Source: Polytrichum commune
Lineage: Eukaryota > Streptophyta > Polytrichopsida > Polytrichales > Polytrichaceae
Assembly: GCA_950295325.1 (NCBI GenBank)
Contig: OX485803.1
Span: 71,563,554 to 71,627,553 of the forward strand
Direction: 5' to 3'
Length of the DNA stretch: 64,000 bases
In this document: positions 24,570 through 34,600 of the stretch, piece after piece
Numbering within the stretch: position 1 is the first letter of the stretch
Layout of the letters: each line of letters begins with the position of its first letter
The notes under the pieces: model-generated
What the model was told of the DNA's origin: nothing
Databases searched by the model: none
Seen by the model: only the letters and a program-made list of their open reading frames with translations
Translations under genes and position numbers: made by a program

Positions 24570-25672
24570 CAGGGCATAAAATTGACACCCTGGGGGGTGT
24601 ATTTTGCTTCCTAGAGTGTCCTAGACTCCTAGGACACCCAAATCTCAAACAGGGTGTCCCTGAGGCACCCAAAAATCCTACAAGGGGTGTCCTTTTTACA
24701 CCCAAAAAAAATTCAGGGTGTCCCCCTGTACTTGTAGGGCCTATCAGCGGATACCAAATTTGTGGCACAATTTTTGGACATTTCTAGAGGTGGTGAGATC
24801 CATTTTCAAGACTCTACAGGAGTGGTGCATTATGCACCATTGCCTCATGCAATTGAGTTTGGTGGTGATGGTACCCTCCATGGGTGCAAGGTGATTGCAC
24901 ATGCCTATGTGGTTAAGGTGATAGAATCATTGCAGCAACGATTTCTTGATTTGAAGCTCTTCAATGCAACTAAGCTATTTAGCCCTGTCTGTTTTTCAAC
25001 AGACTTGACACTTCTTCATCGAAATGCTCGTTTATGGCATCAGAGTTTCATTGACCACTTCTACACTAATGGAGGGAATCTTTTTGACGAGCGTGGTTTA
25101 AAATCAGAGCTTCGAGGTTTTTTGGATACACTTCATATTTCATGTGGTGGTCTTAAAATGCACCAAGCTTGGATGGTTTATTCTTCCAATTTGGACTATG
25201 TTGGAAGATATCCTCATATCACAAAGTTGTGGCAAGCTGTTCTTGTAATTCCTGCTAGTACAGCTTCTTGTGAGAGAGGATTTTCTACTCAAAATCATAT
25301 TAAATCTACTTTACGGTGTAGTTTGGTATTAGAGACTTTGGAAGCACAAATGAGAGTTGCAATGGCAAAAATCCCCATAGAGCCCATTGACTTTGAACAA
25401 GTATGGGTAAAGTGGTGTGCTATGAAAGGCCGCCGCTTGTAGGTTTGATTTGCATTGCAAGTTATGATATGTAGTGATTTTTTTGATTTTTAATTGAGAT
25501 TTTGAAATGATATTATATATTTTTCAAAATTGTACCTATTTTGACAAAAAAAAATTTTTAAGAGAAATTTATGAGGACACCCAAAAATTGGAGCAGGGTG
25601 TCCTTGGGACACCCAAAATTTGGGACAGGGTGTCCCCTGGAAATTTGGCTAGGGTGTCAAATTTATGGCCTG
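24570..25672 (+). mobile_element. hAT-superfamily element, 1103 bp, internally deleted
   Basis: Bounded by 22-bp terminal inverted repeats (left begins CAGGGCATAAAATTGACACC; right is its complement with two mismatches) and a perfect 8-bp duplication ACTGCAAC. Both subterminal zones are packed with GGGTGTCC or its complement, in both orientations, about nine copies on the left and five on the right. This is the arrangement expected of transposase-binding sites in Ac-like elements. Between them lies only the 3' part of a transposase gene. It looks like a deletion derivative needing an autonomous partner. The identical target duplication argues for a fairly recent insertion. Confidence 0.95.
24762..25442 (+). 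pseudogene. hAT transposase, C-terminal part only
   Basis: Open frame of 226 codons. The C-terminal dimerisation domain (Dimer_Tnp_hAT) is clear at about residues 148-205: ITKLWQAVLVIPASTASCER, GFSTQNHIKS, then a helix with LETLEAQMRV. Before it are remnants of the catalytic core's last section (FDERGLKSEL region). The BED zinc finger and the first catalytic acidic residues are absent, so it cannot cut DNA by itself. The apparent start ATG is where subterminal repeat sequence joins the transposase, so it is probably not a native start. No stop or frameshift interrupts the remaining part. It might still make a dimerising fragment, but that is speculation. Confidence 0.85.
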
Positions 25673-25680
25673 ACTGCAAC
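25673..25680. repeat. 8-bp target-site duplication (right) of the hAT element
   Basis: ACTGCAAC, identical to 24562-24569 and immediately after the right terminal repeat. Confidence 0.95.
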
Positions 25681-25769
25681 GCCCATGAAAAGTAATGTAT
25701 GTCAAGGTTCCATTGTATGTAGTGCGCATAGTCAACTTTAAGTTTCACTTTATGACAGTGTATATGGAA

Positions 25770-25965
25770 GGTGTTTGAGCATTATTAGTCAATATCTTAG
25801 TGTTTTCAAGTCCAACCCGTTACACGCTGACATCTTCTGATTTCTCTTTATTACATTCTATACTTTTTTTCTCTAAAATGATGGGTAACTCTCCTGATGT
25901 CTTGAACTTCAACTGGTTATTTCTCAAACTTAACCAGTTCATCTGTAACTATCAGCCGGTTCTCC
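25770..25965 (-). repeat. Dispersed repeat family R1, copy 3
   Basis: Shares 'agtgttttcaagtccaacc', 'cttgaacttcaactggttat' and 'cttaaccagttcatctgtaac' with copy 2 at 15.5-15.7 kb. The frame at 25800-26129 overlaps it and has no domain of its own. Confidence 0.6.
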
Positions 25966-27414
25966 CTGTTCATGGCACCAAAATGGGTGATTATGAGAAC
26001 TGCCATATGATGCAATTCCTGCTATTTCTCCGATTCCAATCAAGACCAGATGACGAGTTTTGTTATAGATCTCCCATTCTAGCGATTTCTCCGCTTCCAA
26101 TCAATTCCAGATGGCTAGTTTTGTTATAGATCTCCCATTCTGGTAATGCCCAATAGATGTAGAGATGGTGGGTAAAATGCACAATAGTCGGTTATAAAGT
26201 TGAACCTCAAATCAGTGAGACTTGGGTTTATGTATGCCCCAAGGTTTTCAAAACGACACATGGCAAACATTTAAAGATGCCCACTAAAGGGAACCCGGTG
26301 GTGGTTTCGACTTTCTACCTTCCTCGTTGGGTATGCAATGGCAATAATTATCCTCATGCGAGAGAGAGGTGAAGTTGTAACATGAAGTTGCATGCAACTT
26401 AGTACATGCCCCTTGGACACCACCTCAAGGAAAAAAAAAAAAAAAAAAAAAATCTCAAAAGATGCTATCCAACTCCATCTCCTTCACAACCATGCCCAAT
26501 CCTTCCTTTGGGCAAGAGTTGAGAAGCACTAAAGCAAATATAGTAGAAAACTCCTTAGGGCGCATGAGACTACTCTAAGCATTGAACCACGGGCGGAGAT
26601 GCTCATTATAAAGAGCAATGAATTGTGTGAAGGGTCTTTTTGGAACATTTCAACATGCAAGGCCATAGACTTCAGGCAATGAGAGTCTATTTTTCACTTG
26701 TAACAACTTTGGTGGGACACCTTGGTCTTAGGATTCGTGACAATCATGTTAGGGGTTCCAGGTGAAACATATCCCATAAGGATTTATAGCCAATTCATCC
26801 CAACTTACTCTCATTAGACTATTTCAAGGTTTCTAATGCCCGTTATATATATATATATATATATACACACTCAAAAAAGTTGTTGAACTATGAGGAGTTC
26901 CCAACTTCTCACCTTCCCAAAAGAAGAAAAAAAAATACGATCGTCCTTGGGCCTCTTGGTCCTTTCTCAAATACATCCAAGGCCTCCAAGGAAGATGGGT
27001 TTTGACATCCTAAGGTAGACGCACCTGAATCAAACTTAGCAATAACTTGGATGCCTAGATTTGAGTGGTATGTGGTCAAATGTGGATCTCAGCACTAGCA
27101 TCCAAAAGAGACTGGACTACGTGCTCAAAAGATGCTAGTTATTTTGGGCTCAATACTCAAAATGATTGAGGGGACCACTTAATGAGCAAGAGAATTTTCT
27201 TCACTTCGAATATGAATAAGATATTCATATGAGCTCTGAAAATTATGAGGCGAATGGCCGTCGACAATTCGGAGGATTTGCTAGTCATCTTGCACTAAAT
27301 TGCATGTTTCATATCCTACAAGAAGTGGGTGCCGGAATGAAAGTATCCGAATAACCACACATCTCTACTCTATTTGATGTGATTTGGGCCAATCAACCGG
27401 GAGAATTGACCGCT
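25966..27414. other. Intergenic with simple repeats
   Basis: Contains an A-run of about 22 near 26430-26451, a (TA)n tract near 26845-26865 and a duplicated phrase 'gatctcccattctagcgatttctccg' near 26020-26150. No gene recognised. Confidence 0.5.
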
Positions 27415-27605
27415 ATTCACAGGTGAACCGGTTGATGAGTTTGGGGAAATAACTGGTTGAAAAAATACTGGTCATTTGAGAGGCATCTATGGAATATACC
27501 TCAAATTAATAAAGAAAACCCGGAAGATGTCAACAAGTAGTTGTGGAAAGACATGGATCTTGACCGATTATGCCCAAAAATCTTCCCAACGGACACTCAT
27601 TTGGG
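27415..27605 (+). repeat. Dispersed repeat family R1, copy 4
   Basis: Contains 'gaatatacctcaaattaata', 'cttgaccgattatgcccaaa' and 'cttcccaacggacactc' in the same order as copy 1 at 4.6-4.8 kb. It lacks the palindromic insertion seen in copy 5 at 59.7 kb, so it helps define the uninterrupted form. Confidence 0.65.
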
Positions 27606-27719
27606 CCGATGATGTGAACGCGAGTGGAGGTCAGCCCCACACAAATCATTGAGTCTATTCGAAGCTTGTCATGTTTGGAAAAGGATCATTCTTCTGGCGA
27701 TCTGGGGACATCCGATCCG

Positions 27720-28060
27720 GCCCAGTGTGTGTATGTTTGACAAATTTCAATTGACGTTCAGCTTTAAATCCAAACTGTCACGTGACGTTTTCAAAAACAA
27801 TAACGAATGTCAATTGACAATTATGTTATTCTTCTAAAATGTCACCTCAATGTCACATGTCTAGTAGTAGTACGTGTCACTTCAATTTCTGAAGTGTCAA
27901 TTGACGTGTGGTTTTTTTCTTCACAAGTCACACTACATGTCACACTCTACATCGTGCGTGTCGATTGACGTGCATTTTTTTATAAAAATTTTGGTGCAAG
28001 TTTTTGCGTGTCGAATGTCAAAAACTTGCAAAAACTTTGTCAAAAAGTACACATCGATCC
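27720..28060. repeat. Cluster of TTGAC/GTCAA motifs
   Basis: About 340 bp with repeated 'tgtcaattgacg'-like and 'gtgtcacttcaa' or 'gtcacac' motifs, several of them self-complementary (TCAATTGA). A 'gcaagtttttg...caaaaacttgc' inverted repeat lies near 27993-28035. TTGAC is the WRKY W-box core, but no gene starts nearby, so a regulatory role is unsupported. It may be a decayed short tandem repeat. Confidence 0.45.
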
Positions 28061-29404
28061 GGGCTCCAGAATTGGGAAGTGTGTAAGGTAGAGGGTGCTA
28101 AAACCGACACCCTACCTAATAAACGCCTCCCCATCACCAACACTCTCTTATAGTAGAGGTGCCTATTCCCGATCAGGGCCCCATCGGCAATCTATAGGGT
28201 ACCACAATTTCGATTAGGTTGGGACCAAATTTCAATCAGGTTGGGATTGCCTTTCAACCAAGTTGGGATTGAATTTTGGTCATGTTGGAACCGATAATGT
28301 CATGACACATGACCTTGTTTTGAGTGCGAAAGTGAGCGGTTATGGTAGACTCTAGGCATTGGTAATATGTTCGGGCCAACTTTTGGCTTCAAATTTTCAT
28401 AGTAATTTCAATGCAAGGAATTAGAATTACCAAATTTGTTTTGCAATCCTCCTAACTTCTATCTTCCTACACGGGACAAAATTGCACCGCCTTATGCTTC
28501 TCCACATTTAGCACATAACCTCTTAGGTGATTGGTTATGGGTGCCTCTACTCTACCTTGAACCGTTCCACATGGGAAAGGAGTGCCCGGGTCCACATAGT
28601 GATGGGTTTAGGTGCCATTAGTGGCGCCACTGCATACTGGCCTCCGCTATCTCCATACAGGGTAGGTAACGGGCTCCACTCTATCTCGGGTCAGTTCAAG
28701 GTGGGGGTTTTGGGTGGCCATTCTAAACATTCTATTCACCAGGGGAAACGGTTCAAGTCCACAAAGCCAAGGGGGTCAGTTTTAGGCTGCAAGGGGACGG
28801 TTCTACAACCAAACCAGATGGGACATGGAGGTCGCCATGTTGGGCTTTGATCTAGCTTGGGTCTAGTTTCCAACTATGTTATGTTGGTTCTAGGCAAATA
28901 AAGGCGGGGGTCCTCATCACAGCCGAAGTTGTCACATACCAGGACCTAGAAATCGGTTTAAAGAAGCTAGTGATTTGACTTTGAGTATTCATCAAATATT
29001 CAATTGAGGCTAAAAATATTTTATTCTTTTTCTTTATACCTATGGTTAGCCCAAAGACTCGTATGAATATACATATATCAACCACATAGCCATATGTATG
29101 TGCAATAGCTTGAAAGTGTTGGTGTAAGCACCCTCTAGGTGGGAAGGAAGAACGCATGAACGGAAGGAAGTGTGTTTGGGAGATTTTGAAAGGTCAGAGA
29201 TGATGCCCTAAACTTCACTAATCATTGGAGTCCTCAGGAATCTGATGAGATGATGGTGGACGTCTCAATTATTGGGCCAGTACTACTTAGACAGTAGCCC
29301 ATGTTTCTATCAATCACGTTCATTCGTTCGTTAGTTAGTTATTACGGAGATTCAATGAGCTGGAACAGTACGCGTCACTCAATCACAAACTGAACTCTCA
29401 AAGG
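28061..29404. other. Intergenic, short imperfect repeats
   Basis: At 28205-28300 a unit of about 30 bp built on 'tttcaatcaggttgggattg' repeats three or four times. The frames at 28436-28850 overlap and show no domain. No gene recognised. Confidence 0.5.
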
Positions 29405-29434
29405 TCGCATGCAGCAGAAGCAGAAGCACAAGAC

Positions 29435-29640
29435 CTCACCTCACCTCACCTCACCTCACCTGCTACCACATCAGATCACATCATCGGCCTCTCTCTCTCT
29501 CTCCATCCACATCTCGAAAGACGAAGACGATCATCGGTCTCTCTCTCGACATCTTGAAAGCCCAAGACGATCATCGGTCTCTCTCTCTCTCTCCATCTTG
29601 AAAGCCCAACACGATCATCGGACTCTCTCTCTCGACAACT
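29435..29640. repeat. CT-rich microsatellites leading into a minisatellite
   Basis: A (CACCT)n run near 29437-29461 is followed by alternating (CT)n tracts and a diverged unit 'gaaag-cgaagacgatcatcgg'. These look like irregular early copies of the 36-bp array that follows. Confidence 0.75.
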
Positions 29641-30455
29641 TTTAAGATGAAGATGCTCATCGGACTCTTGACATTTTGAATGACAAAGGTGCTCATCAGA
29701 CTCTTGACAGTTTGAATGACGAAGATGCTCATCGGACTCTTGACAGTTTGAATGACGAAGATGCTCATCGGACTCTCGACAGTTTGAATGACGAAGATGC
29801 TCATCGGACTCTCGACATTTTGAATGACGAAGATGCTCATCGGACTCTTGACAGTTTGAATGACGAAGATGCTCATCGGACTCTCAACATTTGAATGATG
29901 AAGATGCTCATCGGACTTTGGACAGTTTGAATGACGAAGGTGCTCATCAGACTCTTGACAGTTTGAATGGCGAAGATGCTCATCGGACTCTTGACAGTTT
30001 GAATGGCGAAGATGCTCATCAGACTCTCAACATTTTCAATGACGAAGATGCTCATCGGACTCTCGACATTTTCAATGATGAAGATGCTCATCGGACTCTC
30101 AACAATTGGAATGACGAAGATGCTCATCAGATCTGATGAGCATCTGAGAGTCTAGACTCTCAACATTTTCAATGACGAAGATGCTCATCGGACTCTCGAC
30201 AGTTTGAATGACGAAGATGCTCATTGGACTCTTGACGATTTGAATGGCGAAGATGATTGTCGGACTCTTGGTGATTTGAATGGTGAAGATGATCGTTGGA
30301 CTATTGGTGATTTGAATGACAAAGATGCTCATCAGAGTCTCTATGGTTTGAATGACGAACATTCTCATCAGACTCTTGGCGATTGGAATTAATGACGAAG
30401 ATGATCACTGGACTCTTGGCGATTGGAATGACGGAGATGATCATTGGGACCTTCA
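29641..30455. repeat. 36-bp minisatellite, about 20 copies
   Basis: The unit reads 'gaatgacgaagatgctcatc' plus 'ggactctcgacagttt' with scattered substitutions. In one frame it encodes LNDEDAHRTLDS; the complement encodes a VIQTVESPMSIF-like repeat. The open frame changes phase at least twice (blocks at 29676-29894, 29891-30136 and 30204-30392) and both strands are open. A 36-bp period keeps any frame open by itself, so I read it as a non-coding minisatellite. The last copies are most diverged. Palindromes interrupt the array near 30118-30162. Confidence 0.85.
30118..30162. repeat. Two adjacent perfect palindromes inside the minisatellite
   Basis: A 28-bp perfect palindrome (30118-30145, centre AGATCT) abuts an 18-bp one (30145-30162, centre TCTAGA). 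The sequence between the two centres is the reverse complement of a piece of the repeat unit, as if a short stretch of the array had been inverted in place. Confidence 0.9.
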
Positions 30456-31108
30456 ATTTGCTTTGATCGGTGGACTCGAGATCTTATGAGAAACGGTGGT
30501 ATGCGGGGTGTTGCTCAGGTTGCTTTTCATCTATATTTCATTGGTGTGGTGGTTAGGTGAGGGTCAAGAATGAACACCACAAAGACACACACGTTTAAAA
30601 GAGGTTGGACTAAGTCTCCAGATTTTATTAACTGCATTGATTATCCCATTTAGTGAGGGTGGGCTGATAGTGCACATGGGAAATTAGTGAAGGTGATATT
30701 AGAAGTTTTTACACGATATGTGTAGAGGTTATCTGCTTGTTTGTTTTCATATGTATTGTGGTTTACTGGTTAATTGAAGATATTTGAATTATTTTATAGA
30801 TTTTATTTATATTTGGTAGCATAGACACTAAATATAGACATTTGTAGATTAAATGTGTTTAGAGGCTAAATTTCCTGCTTGCTCTTAAAATTGATGAAAA
30901 TGAGATGATCATATCAATTGGTCAAAATTTCATGACGACAAGATTAAACGCTTCTTTATATTTTGAATATCATGTATACGTGAAAGGCCACAAGGACGTT
31001 GGAAGAATCTATTGGCCAGAGGTTCGTTTGTGATGAGAGAGTCCAATCTTTTTTTTCTCTCACCTAGAATTTGTGGGCACACATAAGGGTTTTTTTTTTT
31101 TGGTTGGT
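30456..31108. other. Spacer between the minisatellite and the LINE
   Basis: AT-rich DNA without genes. It ends with a T-run of about 12 at 31090-31101, just outside the LINE's target duplication. This is not the LINE's poly(A) tail by the boundary chosen here. Confidence 0.5.
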
Positions 31109-31122
31109 TCTACCCAATGACA
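31109..31122. repeat. 14-bp target-site duplication, left copy (LINE 3' side)
   Basis: TCTACCCAATGACA recurs exactly at 43569-43582, on the other side of the 12.4-kb element. The bases beyond it differ on both sides. Direct repeats of this size are produced by target-primed reverse transcription. Confidence 0.85.
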
Positions 31123-31157
31123 AGAAGAAGAACTCCGGTCCCTACCAGGGACCGGAG
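31123..31157 (-). other. LINE 3'-terminal stem-loop
   Basis: CTCCGGTCCCT (31133-31143), loop ACC, then AGGGACCGGAG (31147-31157) form a perfect 11-bp, GC-rich stem. On the sense strand only about ten bases (TTCTTCTTCT) separate it from the target duplication, and there is no poly(A). Several LINE families use a 3' stem-loop as the recognition site for their reverse transcriptase; that role here is inference from position. Confidence 0.75.
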
Positions 31158-31663
31158 TGAATAAAGTATCTGTTCGTAGGACAACCGTGGCCGTACCCCA
31201 GGGTAGCGGCGTTGGGTGTAATACTACTTCACCCTTTGCAGGGAGTAGACATTATGTTAGTAACCGATGTTTTAACCGGTTGAACCGGGGGGGGGGGGGG
31301 GGGGAGGGTGGTGTGTAGGGTGCATGGGTTTTAATTTAGAATTGTGTGGGTTTTTCTACTTCATTGGAGACGGGAAGCGTGCGTATTTGTTTGAGTATAA
31401 ATGATGGTTGATTGTGTTGTTGGTCACCAAGTCATGGTTCCAAGGTTGGTTGGATAAGGACGTGCGTGTTGTATTAATACGGTCCGGGTTCAATTCGCGT
31501 TGAATTCGTCTGAGCGTGTTAGTGCAATACACTTTGACTTGGTGCTGCAAGTGAGTTAATCATAGGCAGGAAAGTTATACCAACCAGCCGGCTACTCCCC
31601 GCCTTTCTGAGCTATAGGTGGTAACTTAATAACTAGTGGTCTGACCACTACCCCTCTCTAATT
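31158..31663 (-). other. LINE 3' untranslated region
   Basis: Lies between the ORF2 stop and the terminal hairpin. It contains a run of about 17 G on the plus strand (near 31288-31304), i.e. poly(C) in the sense RNA. The antisense frame at 31356-31550 is not a gene. Confidence 0.75.
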
Positions 31664-34600
31664 TTAGTTATGATTTTGTAGGTTTGTGATGGGTTGTCTA
31701 TTTTCTATTCGTCTTTTGTGGATTAATATTGAGTGTGCATATTGTATGGCAATTATGTTAAGTTGTTTGAATGTGTTCCTAATTTGTGATGTGGGGAGTT
31801 TAAGCTTTGTTTCAAGTTCGTTCATTGAGGGGACGTGAGTTGTGGCTCGGGCACCAGATGCTAATACAATAAGTGGGGCTACGTTCCAACCCTTTGCGAT
31901 GATATTATTTATGAGTGGTTGATATTTTGTGACTTTTTGATTTATGGTTTCAGTGGAGAATCTGTCATTACAGTATGTGAATTCTATAAATTGAACTGTA
32001 ATTTCTGGTGTGGGTGCTTCTGGTGGTGGGGAATCGTAAGGGTGCCCTATAATGCATAGAATGTCGGGTTTGAGTCTAGCATTACAATGACATCTTTGGG
32101 TACCACATGTGCAGGGTAGTAACCATGTTGGTACTGTGTTGTCTTGGGGTAGTTCATTATATGTACCTGCGTTCATGAGTATGTAGTGTCTTGTTATTTT
32201 ATTTGAGACAAGAAGTTTGCGTATTTCCCATACCGCTTTGTTATGTCTTTTTGTAATTAGTGCGTGGATGTGTTGTTGTTTGCATTTAAGGAGGATATGT
32301 AGCCATGTATCCGCTTCTAATGAGTTGCAAATGTTACATGTATGGGATGGGTATGCAATTCTACCAAAAAAGAGTTGTTTTCTAGCTTGTCCCATGTATT
32401 GTCCAGTTCGGAATTTTACTAAGCACGTTTTTTGCTTGTCTGAGATAGCCGGGTTGGTCCAAAAGTCATTTGATAATGTCTTGTCGATATCTTTGTTATC
32501 AAGCCATTTATGTAATTGATGTGTTTGGGTTGCTAGAATGGCTAGGTTGTGTTTTTTATCGTGTTTGATGATGTATTTGCCAAGGTGGCGGATGGGGCCT
32601 TTGTCTGGTGTTTCTTGCATTGAATGCCACCAATCTTTTTGGAGGTAGTATGGCGTGGGGTGCGCATGCTCATGTGTTGCTGTAGCGTCTCTATGTTCTA
32701 ATTCACAACCCAATTTTGCTAATTTATCGGCTTGTTCGTTACCTTGAATGTTTGTGTGGGCTTTGACTTTGTGTAGTGTGGTGGTTTGTGTGCGGGATTG
32801 CAGCATCTTAACTATGGATTCTAGTATCTTTTTATCCGGGTGGCTATTGTGTAGTGATGGGTGTTTAGTTTGCGTGTTCAGGAGGTATAAGACATTGAGA
32901 CAATCTGTAAAGATATGTGCCGGTTCATTCCGGTATGTGGTAGTGAGGAGGTGGAGGGTGTGGTGTATAGCCATAAGTTCTGCCCTAAGTATATTTTGGA
33001 GTCCGGGTAGTCTTTCTGTGATTTTGAGGTTTTTGAAAGGGTTGTATATACCATACCCTGCTTTTTCTCTTCTCCAATGCCCGCGGGTTATTTCTTTGGG
33101 TGGCATGAATGATCCATCCGTGTAATAGCAAAATTGTGGGTGATATTTGAGGGGTAGGCATATGTCGTGATTCATGTATATGGGAGTGTTAGAAGTTTGG
33201 TTTGTAAGTGGATGGGGGGGCGGGTATATAAGTTGGGACCATTTCTTGCTTCTATTTACTAAGGTGTTTATAGGTGTAGGCGGTGCCGGTGTGTGAAATG
33301 ATGTGGGTATTTGGAGGGTAGTGCTAATAGTGTCCATACGATTCGCATATTCACATGATCCGGGGGACGTGTGTTTGTGGTGTATACATAATATGTGGAT
33401 GTCATGATTTTTTGTTCGTGGGTTAGTTCGTAATTCCGGGGGTATTGTGGGTTCATCATATGCAAGGGTGTCTGCTTTGAAATGTGAGATAACGTGAGAA
33501 TCTGGGAAAGGGCCTTCATGGGGGTTGAGGTTGTGGTACCAGTTTGGGTCAGTTGTTATGAGTATTGTGATTGTGTCTGGGTTATGTTTGGCGGCAAGTC
33601 TAGCCCAATGTAGGGCTTGCTGAGTGTCTTTTTCTGTGTGCGGGTGGGCATATCCCACCCCTGCCCATTTATGTTGGAATGCTGTGCCTATTGACCCGAA
33701 TACCTTGTCCCTAGAAAATGGGGAGGAGAATTGTTTCAATGTAGTAGGACATGTGATTGGTGATGAGAAGTAGGAATGAGTGATGTGGAAGGAGTCGATG
33801 ATGTTTTCTATGATGGCATTTGGGAGGGTGTATTGTGAGAGTTTGAGGGGGTCGTTTTTGGGCATTCTATATTTGTACCTTTGATACAACCATGCCACTT
33901 TTTTTTCAAAGGATTGTGTGGGGGGTTCTAAGTTGTGTGGTTTGTTTAATGCATTTTGGTATTGTTTCCATAACCATTGTAGTCTTAGTTCGGGAATGGT
34001 AATTAGGTGGCATCCGTCATTATCATAGATGTGTGATGCGCCATATTGGCTTTGAATGGTGTGTTGTGTGCATTCAATGTCATTATCTGGGTTACATTCA
34101 TTGGTATAAATGTGGCATAGGGGTATGTTTTGTGGTGGGTGGACATATCTTGTATCTCTCATTTGTGCTTCACTAAAGTTTATTTGGAGAATGTTGGTGA
34201 AGTGTTGGTGTTGTTTTTGGGTGTAGTATTGTGTTAAGAGTAGTATGTTATGATTTATAGTGTTTTGGTTGTTCCATGGGAACAAGTCTCTTTGTGGGAG
34301 CCATTTATGGTATTTGGTTTCATTAGGAAGTATCCATTGGCAAAGGTAGGATGTGTAGTGTTTTGTGATTTTGTATTTGTCTTTGTATGTGTGCGGGTGG
34401 TCATTTATTATAGATTGTATTGGGAATTGTATGTGGTTTTGTTGGATGTGTAAGGGGGGTTTTGGATATTCCGGTAGTGGGGGTGGCATGGGGTGTATGT
34501 TATGTCTACTTAGGCTTGTGTTTATATGATGATTTTGTATTTTGTAGGCGTCCTTGAGAGTATTGGGTGTCGTATGTGTTAGGCAAGTATTTGGGCATTG

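Noticed and set aside
24762..25442. Domesticated host gene derived from a hAT transposase
   Set aside because: It sits between intact terminal repeats and a perfect target duplication, so it is simply part of a mobile element.
29571..30392. Repeat proteins on both strands of the minisatellite
   Set aside because: A 36-bp period keeps frames open on either strand; the phase changes between blocks and there is no start or splice context.
31090..31101. T-run as the LINE's poly(A) tail
   Set aside because: It lies outside the exact 14-bp target duplication at 31109-31122, and no alternative duplication pairs with it.
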